Below, in pieces: positions 11,988 to 20,899 of a stretch of 64,000 bases of DNA; the stretch's first letter is position 1, and every line of letters begins with the position of its first letter. The translations under genes were made by a program, and so were the position numbers. Source of the DNA: KBS-83 sp051025295 (lineage in GTDB: Bacteria; Acidobacteriota; Terriglobia; Terriglobales; Acidobacteriaceae); NCBI GenBank assembly GCA_051025295.1, contig JBMGJV010000006.1; one strand, written 5' to 3'. A model generated the notes under the pieces. It did no database searches. It saw nothing but the letters and a program-made list of their open reading frames with translations, and was not told the origin of the DNA.

Positions 11988-13417
11988 CCACCAGCATGAC
12001 CACACCACGACGCGCGCGCGATGTCGCCACATCCGCCAGCACACCGGCTGAGGAGGCGGCACGTCCGCGTCTGCTCATCGCGGACGATCAACCGGCCATC
12101 CTCGACGCGCTCGAGATCCTGCTCCGTCCCGAGGGCTACCGCATCGATCGCGCACTCTCGCCCCGCCAGCTCATCGAGTGCCTCGCGAGCGAGACCTACG
12201 AAGCCGTCCTGATGGACATGAACTACACGCGCGACACCACGTCTGGCGCGGAGGGCATCGACCTGCTCGCCGAAATCCAGAGCTACGGGTTGCGCCTGCC
12301 CATCATCGTCATGACTGCGTGGAGCAGCGTCGAGCTCGCCGTCGAAGCAATGCGCCGCGGCGCAGCCGACTTCATCCAGAAGCCCTGGGACAATGCGCGC
12401 CTGCTCACCGTCCTGCGCACCCAGCTCGACCTGCATCGCGTGCAGCGCCAGGCCGACATGCTGGAAGCAGAGAATCGCTTCCTGCGCGCGGACGGGCTGC
12501 CCACCCTCATCGCCGAATCGCGCGCCATGCAGCCAGTGCTTGAGATGATTGCGCGCATCGGCCCCTCCGACGCCAACGTGCTCATCACCGGCGAACACGG
12601 CACCGGCAAGGAAGTCATCGCGCAGACCCTGCACGCGCTCTCCCCGCGCGCACCGCGCACGCTCGTTGCCGTCAACACCGGCGCGCTGCCCGAGGGCACC
12701 TTCGAAAGCGAGATCTTCGGCCACGTCAAGGGCGCCTTCACCGACGCGCGCGCCGATCGCATCGGGCGCTTCGAACTCGCCGATCACGGCACGCTCTTCC
12801 TCGACGAGATCGCGAACGTGCCGCTGCGTCAGCAGGCCAAGCTCCTCCGCGTGCTCGAAACCGGCGAGCTCGAACGTGTCGGTTCCTCGAAGACACGCAA
12901 GGTCGACGTCCGGCTGCTCTCCGCCACCAACGCCGACCTGCACAAGGAGAGCGAGGAAGGCCGCTTCCGCGCGGACCTCCTCTTCCGCCTCAACACGGTT
13001 GAGATTCACATCCCGCCACTGCGCGACCGCCGCGAGGATGTCCCGCTCCTCGCCGGGCACTTCCTCGCGCGCTGGAGCAAGCGCTATCGTCGGCTGCTCG
13101 CCGGCTTCGCGCCCCGCGCGCTCGAGATGATGATGCAGTACAGCTGGCCGGGCAACGTCCGCGAACTCGACCACTGCGTCGAACGCGCAGTCCTCATGGC
13201 GCGCACCGACAAGGTCGACATCGGCGACCTCAACCTCACCCCGCCACGCGCCGTCGGCAGCAGCGCTCACCTCGACGACATGAGCCTCGAGGCCGTCGAG
13301 AGCATCCTCATCCGCAAGGCGCTCGCGCGCGCCCAGGGCAACGTCAGCCAGGCAGCCGAGGCTCTCGGCCTCAGCCGCGGCGCCCTCTACCGCCGCATGG
13401 AAAAGTACTCCATCTAA
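11984..13417 (+). CDS. sigma-54-dependent NtrC-type response regulator
   Basis: A 477-residue bacterial enhancer-binding protein. The GTG start at 11984 overlaps the TGA of the TolC gene; an ATG at 11996 is possible. Receiver domain at about 28-145: acidic pair D34/D35, phospho-acceptor D78 (VLMDMN) and K133. The AAA+ domain begins near 170: Walker A GEHGTGKE (203-210), the sigma-54 loop as GAFTDA (250-255) instead of GAFTGA, and Walker B LFLDEI (271-276). WPGNVRELDHC follows, then a Fis-type helix-turn-helix at the C-terminus (GNVSQAAEALGLSRGALYRR). It probably activates sigma-54 promoters in response to the kinase at 23149-24714. By position it should control the efflux operon or the adjoining oxidase cassette (inference). 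Confidence 0.93.
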   Translation: MTTSMTTPRRARDVATSASTPAEEAARPRLLIADDQPAILDALEILLRPEGYRIDRALSPRQLIECLASETYEAVLMDMNYTRDTTSGAEGIDLLAEIQSYGLRLPIIVMTAWSSVELAVEAMRRGAADFIQKPWDNARLLTVLRTQLDLHRVQRQADMLEAENRFLRADGLPTLIAESRAMQPVLEMIARIGPSDANVLITGEHGTGKEVIAQTLHALSPRAPRTLVAVNTGALPEGTFESEIFGHVKGAFTDARADRIGRFELADHGTLFLDEIANVPLRQQAKLLRVLETGELERVGSSKTRKVDVRLLSATNADLHKESEEGRFRADLLFRLNTVEIHIPPLRDRREDVPLLAGHFLARWSKRYRRLLAGFAPRALEMMMQYSWPGNVRELDHCVERAVLMARTDKVDIGDLNLTPPRAVGSSAHLDDMSLEAVESILIRKALARAQGNVSQAAEALGLSRGALYRRMEKYSI

Positions 13418-13590
13418 GCCGCCCGCGGCCCCGCTTCACAAACGTAACCTGGCATCGCACGTAGCCCAAGCGCTCGCGAGCAAGGGAAAGTCATAGGTTT
13501 GCCCTCGGCACTGCTGCGCATTCAGCACACAGAACAACTCCGGCCATCTTTCGACAGGGTGGAAAGCGTCCCAACGAAGAACCGGAGTAG

Positions 13591-15450
13591 ATGAACGTGA
13601 GTCCTAGTTTCGTTCGCCGGCAGGGCCGCCTTTCGTTGCTGCTGGCTCCCTGCGCTGCAGTTGTTCTCGCCACCCTCGGCTGCCATCCGCCTGCTCAGCC
13701 CGTCGTGAACAACACCGGCACCGGCGGCCAGGTGCGCGCCTACGCGGGTCCCATGGAGCCAGACGACGGCCAGTGGACTCGCGCGACCAAGGACTACGCC
13801 AACACCCGTTACAGCACGCTCGACCAGATCAATCGCTCCAACGTCGCGAGCCTCAAGGTCGCCTGGACCTTCGACACCGGCGTGCCGCGCGGGCAGGAGG
13901 CAGCGCCTCTCGTCGTGAACAACACGATGTACGTGGTCACGCCCTGGCCGAACAAGCTCTACGCGCTCGACCTCACCAAGCCCGGCGCTCCGCCGAAGTG
14001 GACCTTCGAGCCGAACCCGTCGCCCAACGCCAAGGGCGAAGCTTGCTGCGACTGGGTCAATCGCGGCGCCGTGTTCGACAACAACAAGGTCATCTACAAC
14101 ACTCTCGACGGCTACACCGTCGCGGTCGCCGCCGCTGACGGACACCTGCTCTGGCGCACGCATCTCGCCGACATCCAGAAAGGCGAGACCATCACCATGG
14201 CGCCGATGGTCGTCCATAACAAGGTCTACGTCGGCAACAGTGGCGGCGAGTTCGGCGTACGCGGATGGCTCGACGCGCTCGACACCAACACGGGCAAACT
14301 CCTCTGGCAGGCGTACAGCACAGGCCCCGATAAAGATGTGCTGATCGGCTCCCGCTTTCACCCCTTCTACAACACGGACAAGGGGCAGGACCTCGGCGTC
14401 AAGACATGGCCGCCCGACGCATGGAAGGTCGGCGGCGGCAGCGTCTGGGGCTTCCTCTCCTACGACCCCGCGTCGAACCTCATCTTCTACGGCACCGCCA
14501 ACCCAGGCCCCTGGAACGCTGACGTGCGCCCCGGCGACAACAAGTGGACCTCCGGCGTCTTCGCGCGCGATGCAGACAGCGGCGAAGCCGTGTGGTTCTA
14601 CCAGATGTCGCCGCATGACATCTTCGATTGGGACGGCATCAACGAAGACATCCTGCTCGAACTTCCCCTCAACGGGCAGACCCACAAGGTCCTCTTCCGC
14701 CCGGACCGTAACGGTTTCATTTACCTCATCGACCGCGGCAACGGCCAGGTGCTCTCCGCCACGTCCTACGTCTACACCACGACTACAACAGGCGTTGATC
14801 TCAAGTCCGGCGCGCTGCTTCACGTCGCCGCGAAGGCGCCGCACACCGGGCAGGAGACGCGCGGCATCTGTCCCATGGCGCCCGGCTCGAAGGACTGGCA
14901 GCCCTCCTCCTTCTCGCCGCGCACCGGCCTCGTCTACGTGCCCCACGAAAACATGTGCATGGACGAGGAATACACCGCCGTCAGTTACATAGCCGGCACG
15001 CCGTACGTCGGCGCGGATGTGCGCTACTACCCGGGCCCCGGCGGCAACATGGGCGAGCTCATGGCCTGGGACCCGATCGCCGGCAAAAAAGTCTGGGCCA
15101 TCCAGGACAAGTACCCCGTGTGGAGCGGCACCGTCACCACCGCCGGCGACCTCGTCTTCTTCGGCACCATGGACGGCTGGTTCAAGGCCGCCGACGCACG
15201 CACCGGCAAACTGCTGTGGCAGTTCAAGACCGGCTCCGGCATCATCGGCCAGCCCATCTCCTACAAGGGCCCGGACGGCAAGCAGTACATCGCCATCCTC
15301 TCCGGCGTCGGCGGGTGGCCCGGCGCGATCGTCTCCGCTGATCTCGACACCCGCGACGACACCGCTGCGAACGGCTGGGGATCCGCCATGGCCGGCCTCA
15401 AAAAAGCTGTCACCCCGGGAGGGACGCTCTATGTCTTCGCTCTCCCTTAG
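13591..15450 (+). CDS. xoxF: PQQ-dependent alcohol dehydrogenase, XoxF-like
   Basis: A 619-residue quinoprotein that oxidises an alcohol in the periplasm and passes electrons to cytochrome c. The N-terminal export signal ends LATLGC (Cys31, possibly a lipoprotein, with a weak lipobox). Eight-bladed PQQ propeller features are clear: adjacent cysteines C152-C153 (GEACCDWVNRG), E220 (GGEFGVRG), W286 (GGGSVWGF, PQQ stacking), N304 (GTANPGPWN), and the D346-x-D348 pair (FDWDGINE). In methanol dehydrogenases the second Asp is present in lanthanide (XoxF) enzymes and is Ala in calcium MxaF, so a lanthanide is predicted. The real alcohol is unknown. The 173-nt upstream gap shows no firm promoter. Its 3' end overlaps the xoxJ-like gene by 20 nt. 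Confidence 0.9.
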   Translation: MNVSPSFVRRQGRLSLLLAPCAAVVLATLGCHPPAQPVVNNTGTGGQVRAYAGPMEPDDGQWTRATKDYANTRYSTLDQINRSNVASLKVAWTFDTGVPRGQEAAPLVVNNTMYVVTPWPNKLYALDLTKPGAPPKWTFEPNPSPNAKGEACCDWVNRGAVFDNNKVIYNTLDGYTVAVAAADGHLLWRTHLADIQKGETITMAPMVVHNKVYVGNSGGEFGVRGWLDALDTNTGKLLWQAYSTGPDKDVLIGSRFHPFYNTDKGQDLGVKTWPPDAWKVGGGSVWGFLSYDPASNLIFYGTANPGPWNADVRPGDNKWTSGVFARDADSGEAVWFYQMSPHDIFDWDGINEDILLELPLNGQTHKVLFRPDRNGFIYLIDRGNGQVLSATSYVYTTTTTGVDLKSGALLHVAAKAPHTGQETRGICPMAPGSKDWQPSSFSPRTGLVYVPHENMCMDEEYTAVSYIAGTPYVGADVRYYPGPGGNMGELMAWDPIAGKKVWAIQDKYPVWSGTVTTAGDLVFFGTMDGWFKAADARTGKLLWQFKTGSGIIGQPISYKGPDGKQYIAILSGVGGWPGAIVSADLDTRDDTAANGWGSAMAGLKKAVTPGGTLYVFALP

Positions 15451-16327
15451 CGTCGCGCCGTCGTCGCTCTCCCGTGTTGCGGCGTCTTCGCTCTCCCGTA
15501 GTGTTGCTGCGTGCGTGGCGCTCGCGGCAGCATGCCTCTTCGCAACCGTCGCCAGCGCTGCACCTCTGCGCATCTGCGCCGACCCCGACGACCTGCCGTT
15601 TTCAAATCAGAGCGGCCGCGGCTTCGACAATCACATCGCCATGCTCGTCGCGCAACGGCTGCATCGCGAGCCGGTGTTCGTCTGGGCGCGCAGCCGGCGC
15701 GGCTTCCTGCGTGAGCAGTTCAACCGCGGCGCCTGCGACATCCTCTTCGGCGTTCCCGTCGGCGCCAAGGGCCTGGCCACATCCACGCCCTACTACCGCT
15801 CCTCCTACGTGTTCGTCACGCCCGTACGCGAGCAGCTCGACATCAGCAGCTTCCGCGACCCGCGCCTCAACGGCCGTCGCATCGGCCTGCAGATCCTCGA
15901 GGAAGACATGGCGCCTCCGTCGCTGCCTCTCATCCGCTACGGGCACGCAGCGCAACTCGTCGGCTTCCACTCCTTCGGCAGCGGCCCGGAGCAGCTCCTC
16001 CGCGCCGTCGCCACGCGCAATCTCGGCGCCGCCGTCGTCTGGGGACCCATCGCCGGCTACTTCGCGGACCGCGATCGCCTGCCTCTGCGCCTGACTGCGG
16101 TCTCACCGGCAGTCGATCCCGCGACGCACATTCCGTTCGCGTTTGACATGGCCGCCGGTCTCCATAAGAAGGACGCCGCACTGCTCGCCGCCGTCAACGC
16201 CGCTCTACACACGATTGAGCCGCAGGTCCGGCACACACTCGCCGCATATCACGTCCCGCTTGAGCCGCCCGCGCCATCTGCGAGCGCGGCCGCATCGCTT
16301 TCCGCTCGCGCCGGAGGAGAGCTATGA
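15431..16327 (+). CDS. xoxJ: XoxJ/MxaJ-like periplasmic binding protein
   Basis: A 298-residue exported protein of the quinoprotein-associated substrate-binding family. The ATG at 15431 lies inside the end of the dehydrogenase gene. The signal peptide is long and repetitive (three SSLS units), with a predicted cut near ASA|AP (about 43-44). The mature part begins LRICADPDDLPFSNQSGRGFDN, the hallmark opening of MxaJ/XoxJ, then FSNRGACDILFGVP-like and VVWGPIAGYFA segments typical of the periplasmic-binding fold. Family members are thought to help activate or mature the PQQ dehydrogenase rather than import a solute. Its TGA overlaps the ATG of the cytochrome gene. Confidence 0.88.
   Translation: MSSLSLSVAPSSLSRVAASSLSRSVAACVALAAACLFATVASAAPLRICADPDDLPFSNQSGRGFDNHIAMLVAQRLHREPVFVWARSRRGFLREQFNRGACDILFGVPVGAKGLATSTPYYRSSYVFVTPVREQLDISSFRDPRLNGRRIGLQILEEDMAPPSLPLIRYGHAAQLVGFHSFGSGPEQLLRAVATRNLGAAVVWGPIAGYFADRDRLPLRLTAVSPAVDPATHIPFAFDMAAGLHKKDAALLAAVNAALHTIEPQVRHTLAAYHVPLEPPAPSASAAASLSARAGGEL
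15434..15510 (+). repeat. three imperfect repeats across the xoxF-xoxJ junction
   Basis: A T-C-rich core (TCTTCGCTCTCCC and a one-base variant) begins at 15434, 15461 and 15485. The repeats lie across the xoxF stop and encode the SSLS units in the XoxJ-like signal region. They suggest local expansion of the gene junction. Confidence 0.75.
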
Positions 16328-16887
16328 CGAAAACGATCATTGCCGGTTACGTTTCGCTCTCCGCTTTGGTGCTGCTCGCCGCCGCTTGCAAGCGAGAGCA
16401 GCGCGTCTTCGACCCCGGCGCAGCGGGCAGCCAACTGCCGAGCGGCGTCGCACTCAACAGCGTGCACGCCGGCGGCAGCGTCGCGCCGCCCTCCGGCACC
16501 AAATACGCCGACAGCGCCTACGCCGTCAGCGAAGGCAAGCGCCTCTACTCGGCCTACAACTGCGTCGGCTGCCATGCGCACGGCGGCGGCGCCATCGGCC
16601 CCGCGCTCATGGATTCGAAGTGGATCTACGGCAGCCGGCCGGAACAGATCTACTCCGACATCGTGCAGGGCCGCCCCAACGGTATGCCCTCGTTCGCCGG
16701 CAAGATTCCCGACTACCAGGTGTGGGAGCTCGTCGCGTACGTCCGCTCCATGAGCGGCCAGCTCCCGTCCGACGTCGCGCCCTCGCGCTCCGACGAGATG
16801 CCCGTCGTCAGAGCCGAACAGGCCGAGCCCACCGAGCATCCGGAGGACGAGTTCGCCAAGCCCATCCAGCGGAAGGGGCAGCCATGA
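16324..16887 (+). CDS. c-type cytochrome, likely electron acceptor of the PQQ dehydrogenase
   Basis: A 187-residue single-haem cytochrome c. A short export signal ends LLAAACKRE, consistent with a lipoprotein anchored by the Cys. The haem motif is CVGCH, and the sixth ligand is probably the Met of PNGMPSFAGKIPDYQ. The fold is that of class I cytochromes. The tail after about 150 is acidic and proline-rich. It is joined by 4-nt overlaps to both xoxJ and the oxidase subunit II gene, so it sits exactly where a XoxG-like acceptor shuttling electrons to the oxidase would be expected. The XoxG role is inferred from position. Confidence 0.87.
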   Translation: MTKTIIAGYVSLSALVLLAAACKREQRVFDPGAAGSQLPSGVALNSVHAGGSVAPPSGTKYADSAYAVSEGKRLYSAYNCVGCHAHGGGAIGPALMDSKWIYGSRPEQIYSDIVQGRPNGMPSFAGKIPDYQVWELVAYVRSMSGQLPSDVAPSRSDEMPVVRAEQAEPTEHPEDEFAKPIQRKGQP

Positions 16888-17945
16888 TTGCCTTGGCAGC
16901 CCCAATCGTTTTGGCAGCCCCGTTTGCTTCGGCAACCACGGCCCCGCTCACCGCCGTGTGGCTCGTCCTTGTGCGTGGCTTTGAAAACAATCAGACCGCG
17001 CTCAGCCCCGTCGGCCCTGGCGCTCTGCACATCGAGCATCAATTCGCGCTGCTCTTCTGGATCACCGCCACCGTCTACTGCCTCGTCCTGATCGCGCTCG
17101 TCATCGCGGTTGCGAAGCAGCACAACACGCTCGACACCATGCCCGAGCCGATGCCGACCACCCCGGCCTCCGACCGTCGCGCCACCCGCGGCGTCGCCGC
17201 GGCCATGCTCGCCACCGTCATCCTGCTCTTCGTCATGGTCATCGGCTCCTTCCGCACCAGCCGCGCGCTCGGCAGCATGGGCGAGCAGAAGGCGCTCACC
17301 ATCGAAGTCTACGGACACCAGTGGTGGTGGGAGGTCGTCTACCCCAACGCAGAGGCCGACAAGATCATCCAGACCGCGAACGAAATCCACGTGCCCACCG
17401 GCCTGCCCATTCGCATCCACGGCACATCGCGCGATGTCATCCACTCCTTCTGGGTGCCGAACGCGCAAGGCAAGCGCGACCTCATCCCCGGCTATCAGAA
17501 CGACCTCATGCTGCAGGTCGATCAGCCCGGCCGCTGGCGCGGTCAGTGCGCAGAGTTCTGCGGCGAGCAGCACGCGCACATGTCCTTCTATGTCGTCGCC
17601 GAATCGCCTGCAAAGTTCGGCACCTGGCTCAACGCGCAACAGCAGGACGCGCCCACGCCCACTACACCGCAGGCCATGCACGGGCAGCAGGTCTTTCTCA
17701 CGCACGCATGCGTCATGTGCCACGCCATCCAGGGCACCACGGCCAACGCACGCATGGGCCCGGACCTCACGCACCTCGCCAGCCGCTCCACCATCGCCGC
17801 CGGCACGCTGCCCAACACCGTCGGCAATCTCGGTGGCTGGATCCTCAACGCACAAGGCATCAAGCCCGGCGTGCGCATGCCGCCCAACCAGATGTCCGGC
17901 TCCGATCTGCAGGACCTGCTCGCCTACCTGGAGACCCTTCGATGA
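16884..17945 (+). CDS. ctaC: cytochrome c oxidase subunit II with fused cytochrome c (caa3 type)
   Basis: A 353-residue CuA subunit. The ATG at 16884 overlaps the previous TGA. Two membrane helices (about 55-77 and 103-122) follow a hydrophobic N-terminus. The cupredoxin domain carries the CuA ligands H187 (DVIHSFWVP), C222, E224, C226, H230 and M233 (CAEFCGEQHAHM), and the electron-entry aromatic run HQWWWE at 145-150. After a proline-rich linker a cytochrome c domain has CVMCH (276-280) and a distal Met region GVRMPPNQMSG. Fusion of a haem c domain defines caa3-type enzymes, which take electrons directly from small cytochromes. Coupled by overlap to subunit I. Confidence 0.95.
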   Translation: MIALAAPIVLAAPFASATTAPLTAVWLVLVRGFENNQTALSPVGPGALHIEHQFALLFWITATVYCLVLIALVIAVAKQHNTLDTMPEPMPTTPASDRRATRGVAAAMLATVILLFVMVIGSFRTSRALGSMGEQKALTIEVYGHQWWWEVVYPNAEADKIIQTANEIHVPTGLPIRIHGTSRDVIHSFWVPNAQGKRDLIPGYQNDLMLQVDQPGRWRGQCAEFCGEQHAHMSFYVVAESPAKFGTWLNAQQQDAPTPTTPQAMHGQQVFLTHACVMCHAIQGTTANARMGPDLTHLASRSTIAAGTLPNTVGNLGGWILNAQGIKPGVRMPPNQMSGSDLQDLLAYLETLR

Positions 17946-19882
17946 CACCGACTGCGGTTTCCACGCAGCAGCGCGAACTCACGCTGGCAGAGCGGCAGCA
18001 GGCCGCGCAGCTTGAACACATCTGGCATGAGCCGCGCGGCTTCCTCGGCTGGTTCAAGGCCGTCCACCACACCACCATCGGCCGCCGTTACGCGGTCACC
18101 GCGTTCGCGTTCTTCCTCGTCGCCGGCCTGCTCGCCGGCGTCATGCGTCTGCAGCTCGCCTTTCCCGAAGCGCACATCCTGTCGAACGACAAATACAACC
18201 AGTTCTTCACCATGCACGGCACGACCATGATGTTTCTGTTCGCCGTGCCCATGATGTTCGAAGCGTTGAGCGTCTATCTCGTGCCGCTCATGGTCGGCAC
18301 GCGCAACATCGCCTTCCCGCGCCTCAACGCCTACAGCTACTACCTCTACGTCATGGGCGGCATCATGTTCTACGTCGCCTTCCTCTGCAACACGGGTGCG
18401 GATCGCGGATGGTTCGCCTACGTGCCGCTCTCCGGGCCCGATTTCGGCCCCGGCAAGCGCCCCGACTTCTGGGCTCAGCTCATCACGTTCACCGAGGTCT
18501 CCGCGCTCGCCGTCGCCGTCGAAGTCATCGTCACGGTCTTTCGCCTCCGCGCACCCGGCATGAGCCTCAACCGCATCCCCATCTTCGTCTGGGGGCAGGT
18601 CGTCGTCGCCTTCATGGTCATCTTCGCGCTGCCCGGCGTCGTGCTCTCTTCGACCATGCTGCTGCTCGATCGCACCTGCGGCACGCAGTTCTTCAACCCC
18701 GCGGCCGGCGGCGATGTCCTCCTCTACCAGCACCTCTTCTGGTGGTTCGGCCACCCGGAGGTCTACCTCATCTTCCTGCCCGGCACCGCCATCGTCTCCA
18801 CCGTCATCGCGGCCTTCGCGCGGCGTCATATCTTCGGCTATCTCGTGCTCGTGCTCTCGCTGGTCGGCACCGGCTTCCTGGCCTTCGGACTCTGGGTCCA
18901 CCACATGTTCGCCACCGGTATCCCGCAGATCGCGGAGAACTACTTCACCGCCGCCAGCATGGCCATCGCTATCCCCTCCGGCGCGCAGGTCTTCTGCTGG
19001 ATCGCCACACTCGCCACCGGCCGCCCTGTGCTCAAGACGCCGCTCTGGTGGGTCATCGGCTTCTTCTTCACCTTCATCATGGGCGGCATGACAGGCATGT
19101 TCACCGCCTCGGTTCCCGTCGATCTTCAGGTTCACGACACGTACTTCGTCGTGGCACATTTTCATTACGTGCTCATCGGTGGCGCAGTCTTTCCTCTCTT
19201 CGCCGCCTTCACCTACTGGTTCCCCAAGGTCACCGGCCGCATGCTCAGCGACAAGCTGGGCCAGGTCTCCTTCTGGCTCTTCTTCATCGGCTTCCAGATC
19301 ACCTTCTTCCCCATGCACCTGGTCGGTTTGCGCGGCATGCCGCGCCGCGTCTACACCTACCCGACCGGCAGGGGCTGGACCACCCTCAACCAGGTCGAGT
19401 CCTTCGGCTACATCTTCCTCTTCCTCTCTGTCCTCATCTTCCTCGTGAATGTGTATCGGTCACTGCGCGCTGGAGCGATCGCCGGCCCCAACCCCTGGAA
19501 CGCCGGCACACTCGAGTGGGCCACCACCTCACCCCCGCCCAGTTACAACTTCCTCCACCTGCCCACCGTCAACGGCCGCGAGCCGATCTGGGATGCCGAT
19601 CCCAATCAGCCCATCGTCGTCGGCCTCGCCACCGATGCTCGGGAAGTCCTCTGCACCCGCACACTCGACGCCGAGCCCGACTCGAAGACCGAGCTGCCCG
19701 GCCCCACCGTCTGGCCCTTCCTCGCCGCGCTCGCCACCACCGCCGCGTTCATCGGCTCCATCTTCACGCCCTGGGGCATCACCATCGGCGCCGTGCCCAT
19801 CGCCATCACGCTCACCGGCTGGTTCTGGCCCACCCGGCAGGAAGCCGAGCGCCGCCGCGCGAGGGACCTATGGCCGAGTTAG
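17942..19882 (+). CDS. ctaD: cytochrome c oxidase subunit I
   Basis: The 646-residue catalytic subunit, reducing O2 to water in the membrane. The start at 17942 overlaps the previous TGA. Twelve core helices carry haem ligand H92 (TMHGTTMMF), the CuB site H271 with crosslinked Y275 and E273 (GHPEVY), H320-H321, and the haem pair in AHFHYV (H406, H408). E273 in GHPEV places it in the A1 haem-copper type. The loop that normally reads GARDMAFPRLN is GTRNIAFPRLN, so the D-channel entrance Asp is Asn (about residue 122). The C-terminus is extended by two further hydrophobic helices (about 585-630). It overlaps subunit III by 13 nt. Confidence 0.96.
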   Translation: MTPTAVSTQQRELTLAERQQAAQLEHIWHEPRGFLGWFKAVHHTTIGRRYAVTAFAFFLVAGLLAGVMRLQLAFPEAHILSNDKYNQFFTMHGTTMMFLFAVPMMFEALSVYLVPLMVGTRNIAFPRLNAYSYYLYVMGGIMFYVAFLCNTGADRGWFAYVPLSGPDFGPGKRPDFWAQLITFTEVSALAVAVEVIVTVFRLRAPGMSLNRIPIFVWGQVVVAFMVIFALPGVVLSSTMLLLDRTCGTQFFNPAAGGDVLLYQHLFWWFGHPEVYLIFLPGTAIVSTVIAAFARRHIFGYLVLVLSLVGTGFLAFGLWVHHMFATGIPQIAENYFTAASMAIAIPSGAQVFCWIATLATGRPVLKTPLWWVIGFFFTFIMGGMTGMFTASVPVDLQVHDTYFVVAHFHYVLIGGAVFPLFAAFTYWFPKVTGRMLSDKLGQVSFWLFFIGFQITFFPMHLVGLRGMPRRVYTYPTGRGWTTLNQVESFGYIFLFLSVLIFLVNVYRSLRAGAIAGPNPWNAGTLEWATTSPPPSYNFLHLPTVNGREPIWDADPNQPIVVGLATDAREVLCTRTLDAEPDSKTELPGPTVWPFLAALATTAAFIGSIFTPWGITIGAVPIAITLTGWFWPTRQEAERRRARDLWPS

Positions 19883-20514
19883 CCGCCGAGTTAGTCACCG
19901 ACCGCCCGGACCGTCCCGTCCTCAACGTCTCGGCGCTCCCGAACGTCGTCTTCGGCACGCGCAGCATCACCTGGCTCGGCATCATCGGCATGATGGCCAT
20001 CGAGGGCATGGTCTTCGTCCTCACCATCGCGTCCTACTTCTACCTCCACTCGCGCTCGATCGAGTGGCCCCTCCACACCAACCCGCCGGACCTCTTCTGG
20101 GGCACGCTCAACCTGGTCGTTTTCCTCGTCAGCGCCCTGCCTAACGAGTGGTATCGCCGCCGCGCGCGCAAAGGCGATCTCCGTGCCGTGCGCATCGGCC
20201 TCGCCACGCTCAGCCTCTTCGGCATCGCCAACGTCGTCATTCGCTACTTCGAACTCCGTCACCTCAACACCGACTGGAGCATCGACGCCTACGGCTCCAT
20301 CGTCTGGATGCTGATGGGCCTGCACATCACGCACCTGCTCACCGACCTGTTCGACACCTTCGTCCTCACCACGCTCTTCTTCCGCAATCCGCTGCTCGAA
20401 GGCAAGCGCTTCATGGACGCCAGCGAGAACGCCGACTACTGGTACTTCGTCGTCGTCTCCTGGATCCCGATCTACCTGGTCATCTACTGGGCGCCGAGGT
20501 GGCTCCATGCCTGA
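19870..20514 (+). CDS. ctaE: cytochrome c oxidase subunit III
   Basis: A 214-residue membrane protein. The ATG at 19870 follows GAGGGA and lies within the end of ctaD. About five membrane helices are visible, starting at SITWLGIIGMMAIEGMVFVL, as in the short bacterial form that lacks the first two helices of the seven-helix version. The helix with the conserved Glu (MAIEGMVF) and the histidine-bearing LMGLHITHLLTDL are family landmarks, and the end YWYFVVVSWIPIYLVIYW is characteristic. It stabilises the oxidase and its proton uptake and has no redox centre. The following small gene starts 8 nt before its stop. Confidence 0.93.
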   Translation: MAELAAELVTDRPDRPVLNVSALPNVVFGTRSITWLGIIGMMAIEGMVFVLTIASYFYLHSRSIEWPLHTNPPDLFWGTLNLVVFLVSALPNEWYRRRARKGDLRAVRIGLATLSLFGIANVVIRYFELRHLNTDWSIDAYGSIVWMLMGLHITHLLTDLFDTFVLTTLFFRNPLLEGKRFMDASENADYWYFVVVSWIPIYLVIYWAPRWLHA

Positions 20515-20896
20515 CGCTGCTGCTCCCTCGTCCATCGTCAAACCCGCGGATCCGCCCACTGACCGTAATGATCACGTGCTCTGGCTCGGCCTTCTGCTTG
20601 GCCCGCTCGCCGCCTTCATCAACACCGTCTGCGGCTACACCATCGCGCACTGGGTCAATCAGGTTGGCGCCAAGCGCACCGACTACCTGCTCGACGTGTT
20701 CGACATCCTGCTCTGCGTCGCGTCGTTCGCCATCGGCTACGCCGCCCACCGCCGCTACTCCGGCGCGCGACAGGACGAGCCACTCGACGGCCGCCGCTCC
20801 TTCATGGCCAACGTCGCCATGCTGCTCGCCGTGCTCTGCCTGATCACCATCCTCTTCCAGGCACTCAACATCGTCATCCTGCACCCCTCCGACTAG
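20507..20896 (+). CDS. small oxidase-associated membrane protein
   Basis: A 129-residue membrane protein between oxidase subunit III and CtaG, overlapping ctaE by 8 nt. Three hydrophobic helices are visible: about 25-45 (LWLGLLLGPLAAFINTVCGY), 62-80 (LLDVFDILLCVASFAIGYAA) and 101-125. The N-terminus is short and polar. Position and size fit a subunit IV-like or accessory oxidase protein, but I recognise no diagnostic motif. No metal ligands are evident. The role is inferred only from its place in the operon. Confidence 0.78.
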   Translation: MPDAAAPSSIVKPADPPTDRNDHVLWLGLLLGPLAAFINTVCGYTIAHWVNQVGAKRTDYLLDVFDILLCVASFAIGYAAHRRYSGARQDEPLDGRRSFMANVAMLLAVLCLITILFQALNIVILHPSD

Positions 20897-20899
20897 TTC

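Noticed and set aside
13418..13590. A sigma-54 promoter before the PQQ dehydrogenase.
   Set aside because: TGGCAT and CGGCAC occur, but no GC lies at the required 10-nt distance, so neither site fits the -24/-12 pattern.
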